Shown here piece after piece: positions 26,591 through 35,030 of a stretch of DNA of 64,000 nt. The stretch is taken from the NCBI RefSeq assembly GCF_026242055.1, contig NZ_JAPJDL010000004.1, forward strand, positions 410,711-474,710. Reading direction: 5' to 3'. Within the stretch, counting starts at the first letter, position 1, and every line of letters starts with the position of its first letter. Below the pieces are notes generated by a model, which did no database searches, was not told the DNA's origin, and was given only the letters and a program-made list of their open reading frames with translations. This DNA is from Lentzea sp. NEAU-D7. GTDB lineage: Bacteria; Actinomycetota; Actinomycetes; Mycobacteriales; Pseudonocardiaceae. The translations under genes and the position numbers were made by a program.

Positions 26591-28072
26591 GTGAAATCAC
26601 TGTTGTTGACGGCCGCGCTCTTGATCGGGCTGGCGCCCGCCGCGCCGGCCTCGGAAGAGGCGCAGACGCCGGTGCTGTCGTGGCAGGACTGCCAGGACGG
26701 GTTCCAGTGCTCGACCGCGAAGGTCCCGCTGGACCACGACCGGCCGTTCGGGTCGAAGATCGACCTGGCGCTGATCAGGTTGCCCGCGACCGACCCGGCG
26801 AAGCGGATCGGCTCGTTGTTCGTGAACTTCGGCGGGCCCGGAGCGTCCGGTGTGGACAGACTGCGGGCGTGTGGCAAGTGGGAGTGGCTGTTCTCGTCCG
26901 AACTGCGGTCGCGGTTCGACGTGGTGTCGTGGGATCCGCGCGGCATCGGCCGTTCGGCGACCGTGCGCTGCTTCGACAGCGTCGAGGAACAGCAGCGGTT
27001 CCTCAACTCCATCCCGGTCTACCCGGACACCGCGGCGGAGGAACCGGCGTTCTACGACGGCTACCGCGAGTTCGTCCGGCGCTGCGAGGAGAAGTCCGGC
27101 GACCTGCTCGACCACGTCTCGTCGGCCAACACGGCCCGCGATCTCGACCTGCTGCGCAAGGCCGTGGGCGACAAGAAGCTGACTTACCACGGCATCTCGT
27201 ACGGCACGCACCTCGGCGCGATCTACGCGAACTTGTTCCCGGACAAGGTTCGCGCGCTCGCGTTCGACGGCGCGCTCGACTTCGCCGGCAACGCCACCGG
27301 GCACGGCGACCAGGGCACGACCGTGCCGCTGGACACCCGCCAGGACGTGCCGCGCGGTGTCGCCGAGACGTTCGACCAGTTCCTCAAGCTCTGTGCGGCA
27401 CCGGGCGCGAACTGCGCGTTCGCGGGCGGCGACCTGAAGCAGAAGTGGGCTGATCTGGTCGCCCGGGTGACGGCGTCCCCGGTCACCACGCCGGACGGGC
27501 GGTTCGACCGCGTTGCGCTGATCAGCCTCGTGTGGGACGCGCTGGCGCAGCCGGACACATGGCAGGACACCGCTCGCGTGCTCCAGGGCGTCTGGGAGGC
27601 GCCGGCTTCGCTGAAGGCGTCGGCCGACTACGTCACGAACCGGTTCGAGGGCTTCAACGCCGTGCAGTGCTCGGACAGCGACTTCCCGCGCGACCCGGCC
27701 GTGTACTCGGCGTACGGCAGGACCGAGGACCAGCGCGTGCCGTACTGGGGCCGTGCGGTGGTGTTCGACATGATGGCCTGCGCGTTCTGGCAGGGCCGTG
27801 ACGACGACCGCTACACCGGGCCGTGGAACCGCTGGACGTCGGCGCCGATCCTGTTCGTCAACAGCAGGTTCGACCCCTCGACGCCGTTGCACGGTGCGCG
27901 CGACGGTGCCGCGGAGATGGCCCGCACGGGATTCCTGACCGTCGAGGGGTACGGGCACACCTCCATGTACGTGCGCAGCGCGTGCGCGGAGAAGGTGAAG
28001 CGGGAGTACCTCTTCACCGGTGTGCTGCCCGCTCAGAAGACCTGCGGCATCGACAAGTCGCCGTTCGCCTGA
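26591..28072 (+). CDS. Secreted alpha/beta-hydrolase, tripeptidyl-aminopeptidase (TAP) type
   Basis: A 493-aa secreted serine hydrolase of the SlpD/SlpE/TAP group, which removes short peptides from N-termini outside the cell. The signal peptide is about 20 residues (KSLLLTAALLIGLAPAAPAS). The nucleophile is Ser203 in GISYGT, the acid Asp428 in NSRFDPSTP and the base His456 in GYGHTS; the NFGGPGASG oxyanion motif comes before them. GTG is preceded by GGGGA. It has its own terminator. Confidence 0.85.
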   Translation: MKSLLLTAALLIGLAPAAPASEEAQTPVLSWQDCQDGFQCSTAKVPLDHDRPFGSKIDLALIRLPATDPAKRIGSLFVNFGGPGASGVDRLRACGKWEWLFSSELRSRFDVVSWDPRGIGRSATVRCFDSVEEQQRFLNSIPVYPDTAAEEPAFYDGYREFVRRCEEKSGDLLDHVSSANTARDLDLLRKAVGDKKLTYHGISYGTHLGAIYANLFPDKVRALAFDGALDFAGNATGHGDQGTTVPLDTRQDVPRGVAETFDQFLKLCAAPGANCAFAGGDLKQKWADLVARVTASPVTTPDGRFDRVALISLVWDALAQPDTWQDTARVLQGVWEAPASLKASADYVTNRFEGFNAVQCSDSDFPRDPAVYSAYGRTEDQRVPYWGRAVVFDMMACAFWQGRDDDRYTGPWNRWTSAPILFVNSRFDPSTPLHGARDGAAEMARTGFLTVEGYGHTSMYVRSACAEKVKREYLFTGVLPAQKTCGIDKSPFA

Positions 28073-28082
28073 GCTCGGTTTC

Positions 28083-28112
28083 GGCGGGGGCCTCGCCCGC
28101 GGGGCCCCCGCC
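28083..28112 (+). terminator. Terminator after the TAP-type hydrolase
   Basis: GGCGGGGGCC (28083-28092) pairs perfectly with GGCCCCCGCC (28103-28112), 10-nt loop, starting 10 nt after the stop. Confidence 0.8.
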
Positions 28113-28176
28113 GCTCTGCCGAAGCAGATCACCGCACGACGTGACGGCTCGTCCCCGGTGACCTACGTTGGGGTTC

Positions 28177-29289
28177 ATGCTGAACCCGCTGACCCAGGTG
28201 CCGTTGGAACGGTTGCGGCAGCGCACGAGCGTGAAGTGGCGGCAGTTCCCGGACGACGTGCTGCCGTTGTGGGTGGCCGAGATGGACGTCGACGTGGCCG
28301 AGCCCGTCAAACAGGCGGTCGTGGAGGCGCTGGACCTCGGCGACACCGGCTACCCGGCGGGCACCCACTACCAGGAGGCGCTCGCGGCGTTCGCACGAGA
28401 ACGCTGGGGCTGGAACCTCCCGGTGGACCGCACGGCGCTCGTGTCCGACGTGATGCTCGGCATCGTCGAGCTGATCAAACTGGTCTCCGGGCCCGCCGCC
28501 CCCGTGATCGTCAGCCCGCCCGTGTACCCGCCGTTCTACCTGTTCGTCAGGAGCACGGGCCGCGCGGTCGTCGAGGCACCGCTCCAGCACGGCCGCCTCG
28601 ACCTCGAGCTGCTGGAACGGACGTTCCGGCACGTCAAGGCCGACCGTCCGGTGTACCTGCTGTGCAACCCGCAGAACCCGACCGGCACCGTCCACACCGC
28701 CGAGGAGCTGACGGCCCTCTCACGGCTGGCCGGGACGTACGGCGTCCGCGTGATCGCCGACGAGATCCACGCACCGCTCGTCTCCAGGAGCACGAAGTTC
28801 GTGCCTTACCTGAGCGTCGACGAGAACGGGATGTCGCTCATGTCCGCGTCGAAGGGCTGGAACCTGGCGGCCATGCGGGCGGCGGTCGCGATCTCCAACA
28901 CCGACGAACTCGCGAGGCTGCCCGAGGAGGTCAGCCACGGGCCGAGCCACTTCGGCACGATCGCGCACACGGCCGCGCTGCGCGAGGGCGGCGAGTGGCT
29001 CGACGCCCTGCTTGCCGGTCTCGACGACAACCGGAAGCTCCTGAAGAACCTGCTCTCCGAGCACCTGCCCGAGATCGGCTACGAACCCTCCGAGGCGACG
29101 TTCCTGGCCTGGCTCGACTGCCGGGCCGTCAGCGACGACCCGGCCGCGTTCTTCGTCGAGCGGGGCAGGGTCGCCCTGATGTCGGGCGCCGAGTTCGGCA
29201 GCGGCGGAGCGGGCCACGTCCGGTTCAACATCGGCACCTCGCCCGAGATCATCACCGAGGCCGTGCGCCGGATGGCTGCCAGCCGCTGA
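28177..29289 (+). CDS. PLP-dependent aminotransferase, MalY/PatB cystathionine-beta-lyase type
   Basis: A 370-aa fold-type I PLP enzyme. The cofactor lysine is Lys226 in SASKGWNLA; LPLWVAEMD at the N-terminus, CNPQNPTG and the C-terminal VRFNIGTSP arginine segment fit the MalY/PatB C-S lyase branch. It would cleave cystathionine or related cysteine conjugates. ATG at 28177 is chosen; a TTG three codons upstream is possible, and no strong ribosome-binding site helps. It is followed 66 bp later by the exporter genes without obvious functional link. Confidence 0.8.
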   Translation: MLNPLTQVPLERLRQRTSVKWRQFPDDVLPLWVAEMDVDVAEPVKQAVVEALDLGDTGYPAGTHYQEALAAFARERWGWNLPVDRTALVSDVMLGIVELIKLVSGPAAPVIVSPPVYPPFYLFVRSTGRAVVEAPLQHGRLDLELLERTFRHVKADRPVYLLCNPQNPTGTVHTAEELTALSRLAGTYGVRVIADEIHAPLVSRSTKFVPYLSVDENGMSLMSASKGWNLAAMRAAVAISNTDELARLPEEVSHGPSHFGTIAHTAALREGGEWLDALLAGLDDNRKLLKNLLSEHLPEIGYEPSEATFLAWLDCRAVSDDPAAFFVERGRVALMSGAEFGSGGAGHVRFNIGTSPEIITEAVRRMAASR

Positions 29290-29355
29290 CAGTGCGCTGT
29301 GCGCGGTCTGCCAGCGGCGCGGCGCACAGTTCCTCCTGAACACGAGGGAGGAACG

Positions 29356-30306
29356 ATGGCACTCGCGATCAGGGCAGAAGGCCTGGTCAAACACTACGGG
29401 GAGACCAAGGCGCTCGACGGCGTCGACCTGGAGGTGCCGGAGGGGAAGGTCGTGGGGGTGCTCGGGCCGAACGGCGCGGGCAAGACCACGGCGGTGCGGG
29501 TGCTGGCCACGTTGCTGCGCCCGGACGCGGGGCACGCCACGGTCCACGGCCACGACGTGCTGAAGGACCCGAGGGCCGTCCGGTCGCTGATCGGGCTGAC
29601 CGGCCAGTACGCGTCGGTGGACGAGGACCTGTCCGGCACGGAGAACCTCGTGCTGCTGGCCCGCCTGCTCGACTTCTCCCGTGCGGGGGCGCGGGCGAGG
29701 GCGGCCGAGCTGCTGGAGCAGTTCGAGCTCACCGACGCCGCGGGGCGGGCGGCCAAGACGTACTCGGGAGGGATGCGCCGGCGGCTCGACCTCGCGGCCA
29801 GCCTGGTCGGCAACCCGTCCGTGCTGTACCTGGACGAGCCGACCACCGGGCTGGACCCGCACGCCCGCAACGAGGTGTGGGCGGTGGTGCGCAAGCTCGT
29901 CGCGGAGGGCGTGACGGTCCTGCTCACCACGCAGTACCTGGAGGAGGCCGACCAGCTCGCGGACTCGATCACGGTGTTCGACCACGGCTGCGTCGTGGCC
30001 GAGGGCAGGCCGGACGAGCTGAAGCGGCGCGTGGGCGGGCAGACGCTGCAGGTGCGGCCGACGTCGTTGAGCGATCTCGACGTGGTGCACCGGATTCTCG
30101 GCGACCTGACCGGGGTCCGGCCGACGAGGGACGACGACACCGGACTGCTGACGGCGCCGGTGAGCGACCCGGTGCTGCTGTCCACCCTGGTCCGCAAGCT
30201 CGACGAGGCCGGTATCACCGCCGATGAACTGGCACTGCGGCTGCCCTCGCTCGACGAGGTCTTCCTGTCGCTCACCGGAAAGCGGAACGAGGGGAGCCTG
30301 GTATGA
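29356..30306 (+). CDS. ABC transporter ATPase, DrrA type
   Basis: A 316-aa ABC ATPase of the daunorubicin-resistance (DrrA) type. Walker A GPNGAGKTT is at about residues 37-45, the signature YSGGMRRRLD near 136 and Walker B VLYLDEPTTGLDP near 155. The extended C-terminal domain (about residues 230-316) with LPSLDEVFLSLTG is characteristic of DrrA. ATG follows GGGAGGA. It overlaps its permease gene in ATGA. It would export drugs or lipids; the substrate is unknown. Confidence 0.85.
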   Translation: MALAIRAEGLVKHYGETKALDGVDLEVPEGKVVGVLGPNGAGKTTAVRVLATLLRPDAGHATVHGHDVLKDPRAVRSLIGLTGQYASVDEDLSGTENLVLLARLLDFSRAGARARAAELLEQFELTDAAGRAAKTYSGGMRRRLDLAASLVGNPSVLYLDEPTTGLDPHARNEVWAVVRKLVAEGVTVLLTTQYLEEADQLADSITVFDHGCVVAEGRPDELKRRVGGQTLQVRPTSLSDLDVVHRILGDLTGVRPTRDDDTGLLTAPVSDPVLLSTLVRKLDEAGITADELALRLPSLDEVFLSLTGKRNEGSLV

Positions 30307-31076
30307 GCACAATCGCGTTGGACAGGGGAGTGCGCCACGGCTTCGCGCTGGCCTGGCGGGGAATCCTCAAGATCCGCAAGAACCCCGAGCAGCTGGCGGA
30401 CGTGACGATCGCGCCCATCATCCTGCTGGTGATGTTCACCTACCTCTTCGGTGGTGCTCTCGCCGGGAACACCGACGCGTACCTGCAGATGCTGGTGCCG
30501 GGCATCCTGGTGATGAACATCCTGCAGGCGAGCATGACCGCCGGGGTGCAGCTGAACACGGACGTCTCCAAGGGTGTCTTCGACAGGTTCCGCGCGATGC
30601 CGATCGCGAGGTCGGCGCCCCTGGTGGGTGCTGTGCTGGCGGACGTCGTGCGGTACGTGGTGTGCGTCGTGGTGCTGATGATCATCGCCACGGTCATGGG
30701 CTACCGGGTGCAGACGGGTCCCGCGGAGCTGCTGATCGCGGCGGGGCTCGCGATCGCGTTCGGACTGTGCTTCTGCTGGGCGTCGGTGTTCGTGGGCATG
30801 CTGCTCAAGACCCCGCAGGCCGTGCAGGGCATCATGATCGTGCTGATCATGCCGCTGACGTTCGGCAGCAACGTGTTCGTCGGCACCTCGACGATGCCGG
30901 GCTGGCTCAAGGCGTGGGCGGACATCAGCCCGGTGAGCCTGCTCTCGGACGCGCTGCGCGGGCTGCTCAACGGCGGTGCGATCGCCGGGCCGCTCACCGG
31001 ATCGCTGATCTGGATGGCCGGCGCGGTCGCGGTGTTCTTCCCGCTGGCGATGTGGGCCTACCGCAAGCGCGTCTGA
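30303..31076 (+). CDS. ABC-2 type permease, DrrB type
   Basis: A 257-aa ABC-2 membrane permease with about six hydrophobic helices. FTYLFGGALAG, the loop SKGVFDRFRAMPIARSAPL and the FGSNVFVGTSTMPGWLKAWADISPVS segment are typical of DrrB. It starts inside the DrrA-like stop (ATGA) and completes the exporter. It converges on the SARP regulator gene with a shared terminator. Confidence 0.85.
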   Translation: MSTIALDRGVRHGFALAWRGILKIRKNPEQLADVTIAPIILLVMFTYLFGGALAGNTDAYLQMLVPGILVMNILQASMTAGVQLNTDVSKGVFDRFRAMPIARSAPLVGAVLADVVRYVVCVVVLMIIATVMGYRVQTGPAELLIAAGLAIAFGLCFCWASVFVGMLLKTPQAVQGIMIVLIMPLTFGSNVFVGTSTMPGWLKAWADISPVSLLSDALRGLLNGGAIAGPLTGSLIWMAGAVAVFFPLAMWAYRKRV

Positions 31077-31084
31077 CCGACCGG

Positions 31085-31118
31085 GAGGCGGGTCTCAGCC
31101 GGTGCTGAGGCCCGCCTC
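31085..31118. terminator. Bidirectional terminator between the DrrB-like and AfsR-like genes
   Basis: A 15-bp stem (31085-31099 with 31104-31118, one G-T wobble) closes a 4-nt loop. The right half lies within the last codons of the AfsR-like gene, so both convergent genes share it. Confidence 0.8.
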
Positions 31119-34100
31119 TTCGCGCACCCGCCGCAGCGCCTCGGCCTTGGTGATCGTCAGCGGTGCGGGCTCACCCAGTTCGGCGACGAGGTGCCGCACG
31201 TCCGGATCCCCCATGTCGAGCCGCCCGCGGATGAGCTGGGCGAGCGCCATCAACCGCCGCGCGGCGTCGTCGCGGCCCTGCCGGTGCCGCACCTGGGCCA
31301 GGAGTTCCGCCACCGTCGAGAGATCCGGCATGTCTCCGCGTGCCGACGTCGTCTCGACCGCCACCCCGGCGGACGCCTCGGCGTCGTCGAACCTGCCGTC
31401 GGCGATCGCGATGCGCGCGTCGAGCATCGCGATCCACTCCGCGACGAACGTCCCGAGCACGGACGGCGTGGTGGTGCGCTGCTTGAACGAGTCGCTCAGC
31501 GCGCGTGCCTCGTCGACCCTGCCCGCGCGCAGCATCACCTCCGCCTTCGCGTAGTCGAGCATCGCGGACAGCTGGTCGTTGCCGACGTCACCGACGAACT
31601 GCTCCGCCGCGGCCACCTCGCGGGCGGCCGCGGCGTGATCACCCATGCGCGCGTACTCCACCGCGAGCCGCCACCGCTGCTGCACGGCGTCGTCCTGCGA
31701 GCGCAGCTCCGTCGCCGCCTCCAGCCCGCGCTGGTACAGGTCGATCGCCGCCTGGTTGTCCCCGGTGTGCGAGACGAACGCGGCCTTCATGCCGAGCGTC
31801 ATCGCCGAACCCCACCGGTCGCCGATGGCCGTGAACTGGTCGTACGCGCGGTCGCGGGCCTGTTCCGCGCCTTCCAGGTCCCCGTCGTCGACCAGCATGA
31901 AGCTGTGCGCCCACTCCGCGCCCGCCCGCGACCACGGGTCCTCGCTCTCCGCCGCCCGCTTCACCTCGCGCCGTGCCAGTTCGGTGTTCTGGCTGAGGAA
32001 CGCGAGCATGGGCAGCGCGATCGCGAGCGACGGGTACTTCTGCACGGCGCCGGAGTTCACGCAGCTCTCGATGACCTCCGCGGCCTCCGCCGCGTCCGTC
32101 ACCCCCGGTACGGCGGCCATGATGAGCTGCATCGCCCGGAACGTCGCGAAGCGGTCGGCCGGCAGCAGGTCGCCGAGCGCGAGCACGTCGCGCACTGACA
32201 TCTGCGCGCGCTCGTTGTCGCCCTTGACGAGCCAGTACCAGAACGTGCCGCCGAGCAGGTCCGCCGCCAGCTCGACCTCGTGGTCGTCGATCGCCCCGCG
32301 CAACGCCGCCACGACGTTGTCCTGCTCCGCCTCGTAGACGTCGATCGCCTCGAGCTGCCGCGCGGTGCGGGTGAGCGGCTCCCAGCGCGCGGTCAGTTCC
32401 CGGTAGTAGTGCCGGAACCGGCCGACGACCTCCCCCTTCTCACCGGAGGCGTCGAGCTGTTCGTCCGCGTAGACACGGATCGTCTCCAGCATCCGGTACC
32501 GCGGCTCGCCCCCGATCTCGATGACGTCCACGATGGACTTCTCGACCAGCGACGTGAGCACGTAGAACGGGTCCGGCAGGCAGACGGCCTCGATGGCGGC
32601 GAGGTCGGCACCCGCGGGGAACACCGCGAACCGCCGGGCCAGCAGCAGCTCCTCCTCGGTCAGCAGGTCCCAGCTCCACTCGACGACCGCGCGCAACGTG
32701 CGCTGGCGCGGCAGCGCGGTGCGGCTGCCCGAGGTGAGCAGCCGGAACCGGTCGTCCAGGCGCTGGGTGATCTGCCGGACCGTCATCGACCGCAGCCGCG
32801 CCGCCGCCAGCTCCAGCGCGAGCGGCATGCCGTCGAGCCTGCGGCAGATGAGCTTCACGTCGTCCGCAGTGGACTCGTCGAGGTGGAACCCCGGCTTCAC
32901 CGCGCTCGCCCTGTCGAGGAACAGCCGCACCGCGCCGAACGCGGACACGTCCGCCTGGCCGTCGGGCACGGCGAGCGGTCCGATCGGGCACAGCGACTCG
33001 CCGTCGATCGCGAGCGGTTCCCTGCTGGTCGCGAGCACGCGGAGGTTCGGAACCCGGCGCAACAGCTCGGTGGTGAACTCGGCGGCCGCCGCGATCAGGT
33101 GCTCGCAGTTGTCCAGCACCAGCAACGACTCCCCGGCGCCGAGCACCTCGGCGATCCGGTTCATGCCCTCGCTGGCCGGCCGCCGCGGATCCCCGGCGAA
33201 CGTCACCTCGAACGCGCTGAGCACCGCACCGGCGAGGTCCTCCGCCGCCCGGACGCCGGCCAGCGCCGCGAACCACACCCGGCCCTTGCCGTGCAGCGGA
33301 TGCCGTGCCGCGACCTCGGTGGCGAGCCGCGTCTTGCCCGCGCCGCCGGGGCCGACCAGCGTCACGAGGCGGGCCCCGCCGAGCAGTCCCGAGATCTCCG
33401 CGAGTTCGTCGTCCCGGCCGACGAAGCTGGTGAGCCGCACCGGCAACCGGTCGGCCACCGCCCGCGGCCCGAGCTCGCCGCGCAACGCCGCGAGGTGGAC
33501 CTCCTGCAGCTCCTGCGAGGGATCCACTCCCAGTTCGTCGGCGAGCCTGCCGCGGACCTCGGCGTAGACGCGCAGCGCGTCGGACTGCCTGCCCTGCGCG
33601 CACAACGCCCGCATCAGCAGCCCGGCCAGGCGTTCCCGCAGCGGGTGCTTCTCGTGCAGCGCGGTCAGCGCGGCGACGTCGAGCTCGCCGCGGTCCTCCT
33701 GCGCGGACAGGCGTGCCTCGTCGAGCCGCGCGGCCGTCGGCGCGGCGAACGGCGCCTCCCGCACGTCGGCCAGCGCGTCACCACGCCACAGCGCGAGCGC
33801 CTCGTCCAGCCGGCCGTCGGCGCGGAGCCGTTCGAACCGGAAGACGTCGACGTCCTCGGTCGCCACGCCCAGCCGGTACCCGCCCGGCTCCAGCGCGACC
33901 GGGCAGACCTTGCGCAGCCTCGACACGAGCGACTGCAGCGCGTTCACGGCGTCGGCCGGCGGCTGCTCGCCCCACAGGTCGTCGATCAGCGTCGTCGTCG
34001 GCACCGGCCGGCCGGGGTCGAGGGCGAGGCGTGCGACGAGCATGCGGACGCGGGCACCACCGATGTCGACCGGTGTGCCGTCCTCGGTCTCGACGGTCGT

Positions 34101-34124
34101 CGGGCCCAGCAATGCCACGCGCAC
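31095..34124 (-). CDS. AfsR/SARP-family transcriptional regulator (OmpR-wHTH, BTAD, NB-ARC, TPR)
   Basis: A 1009-aa regulator. The N-terminal winged helix (VRVALLGPTTVETEDG to about residue 90) is followed by a BTAD domain to about 240, an NB-ARC ATPase with Walker A GPGGAGKTRLA and Walker B LLVLDNCEHL, and a C-terminal region of TPR-like helices. Such proteins integrate signals through the ATPase and activate secondary-metabolite or export genes. GTG 34124 is chosen; another GTG seven codons upstream is equally in frame. It faces the DrrAB-like genes tail to tail, so direct control of that exporter is possible but not shown. No biosynthetic cluster is adjacent. Confidence 0.85.
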   Translation of the reverse strand: MRVALLGPTTVETEDGTPVDIGGARVRMLVARLALDPGRPVPTTTLIDDLWGEQPPADAVNALQSLVSRLRKVCPVALEPGGYRLGVATEDVDVFRFERLRADGRLDEALALWRGDALADVREAPFAAPTAARLDEARLSAQEDRGELDVAALTALHEKHPLRERLAGLLMRALCAQGRQSDALRVYAEVRGRLADELGVDPSQELQEVHLAALRGELGPRAVADRLPVRLTSFVGRDDELAEISGLLGGARLVTLVGPGGAGKTRLATEVAARHPLHGKGRVWFAALAGVRAAEDLAGAVLSAFEVTFAGDPRRPASEGMNRIAEVLGAGESLLVLDNCEHLIAAAAEFTTELLRRVPNLRVLATSREPLAIDGESLCPIGPLAVPDGQADVSAFGAVRLFLDRASAVKPGFHLDESTADDVKLICRRLDGMPLALELAAARLRSMTVRQITQRLDDRFRLLTSGSRTALPRQRTLRAVVEWSWDLLTEEELLLARRFAVFPAGADLAAIEAVCLPDPFYVLTSLVEKSIVDVIEIGGEPRYRMLETIRVYADEQLDASGEKGEVVGRFRHYYRELTARWEPLTRTARQLEAIDVYEAEQDNVVAALRGAIDDHEVELAADLLGGTFWYWLVKGDNERAQMSVRDVLALGDLLPADRFATFRAMQLIMAAVPGVTDAAEAAEVIESCVNSGAVQKYPSLAIALPMLAFLSQNTELARREVKRAAESEDPWSRAGAEWAHSFMLVDDGDLEGAEQARDRAYDQFTAIGDRWGSAMTLGMKAAFVSHTGDNQAAIDLYQRGLEAATELRSQDDAVQQRWRLAVEYARMGDHAAAAREVAAAEQFVGDVGNDQLSAMLDYAKAEVMLRAGRVDEARALSDSFKQRTTTPSVLGTFVAEWIAMLDARIAIADGRFDDAEASAGVAVETTSARGDMPDLSTVAELLAQVRHRQGRDDAARRLMALAQLIRGRLDMGDPDVRHLVAELGEPAPLTITKAEALRRVREEAGLSTG

Positions 34125-34154
34125 GGTTCCAGCTTCCCAGATCACCCGGCGCGA

Positions 34155-35000
34155 TCAGGCCAGAACGCCCAGTGCGCGGGTCAGTGCGTCCATGATCACG
34201 CGCTCGATCGCCTGGTCGGTGCCGCCGCGCGGCACCCGTTCGGTGAGCATGATCGAGTACAGGTAGGCCTGGTAGGCGGCCAGCCGGACGCGCGCCGAGT
34301 CGGTGAACTCGAAGCCGTGGCCCGCGAGGAACTCGGCGTCGTCCTCGATCGACCCGAACAGCGCGAGCGACACGAACTCCGCGACCGGATCGCCCCAGAA
34401 TGCCCGCTCACCGTCGACCAGTCCGGTGAGCCCGGTGTCGGCGAGGACGTTGCCGTCCCACAGGTCGAAGTGGACCAGTGCCGGGCGCCCCACCTCGTCG
34501 AAGGCCTTGGTGTGGCGGTGCAGATCGGTCGTGGGGAGCCGCACGCCGTAGCGTTCGGCGTCGGCCCGCACGGCGTCGAACATCGCGAAGAACGCCTCGG
34601 TCCACGTGCCGTGCAGGCCGAGCTGCGGATAGCCGAAACCGGGACCGGTCACCTCGTGCAGCGCCCTCACGACCTGCCCCAGCTCCCGGCGGAGCCTCGG
34701 ACGGTCGACATCGGACCGCCCGAAGACGGGGCGGCCCGGCAGGCAGGTGGCCAGGAGCGCGGTGTCGTCCGCGTACACGACCTCCGGCACCGGCGCGACC
34801 GCGGCGGCCAACCTGCAGAACAGCGCCTCGGTCCGCATGAGGTGCCGCTCGTAGGTCAGTCCTGGCTGGTCGCCGGGGGCTACTTTCAGCACGAACTCGC
34901 CCTCGAGCGCGGACACCCGGAACACCGAGTTGTAGGTGCCGCCGCCCAACGGTGTCGTCTTCGCGTCCGTGAGCCCGGCGGCCGCGAGCGTTCGCTGCAC
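34155..35000 (-). CDS. Aminoglycoside-phosphotransferase-family kinase
   Basis: A 281-aa APH-fold small-molecule kinase. LGGGTYNSVFRV is the glycine-rich nucleotide loop, VLKVAPGD contains the ATP lysine, and LVHFDLWDGNVLAD is the catalytic HxDxxxxN motif followed by the metal Asp in LVDGERA (DxE/D variant). The start GTG at 35000 has GGAGG 5 nt upstream. Substrates of this family range from aminoglycosides to choline and fructosamine, and none can be chosen. It lies 30 bp from the AfsR-like start and is divergent from the LanC-like gene across 30 bp. Confidence 0.8.
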   Translation of the reverse strand: MQRTLAAAGLTDAKTTPLGGGTYNSVFRVSALEGEFVLKVAPGDQPGLTYERHLMRTEALFCRLAAAVAPVPEVVYADDTALLATCLPGRPVFGRSDVDRPRLRRELGQVVRALHEVTGPGFGYPQLGLHGTWTEAFFAMFDAVRADAERYGVRLPTTDLHRHTKAFDEVGRPALVHFDLWDGNVLADTGLTGLVDGERAFWGDPVAEFVSLALFGSIEDDAEFLAGHGFEFTDSARVRLAAYQAYLYSIMLTERVPRGGTDQAIERVIMDALTRALGVLA

Positions 35001-35030
35001 AGTCACCTCCGCCAATGTAATGATCGGCGC

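Noticed and set aside
28720..30312. A 530-codon minus-strand open frame
   Set aside because: It is opposite the aminotransferase and DrrA-like genes, both with clear motifs.
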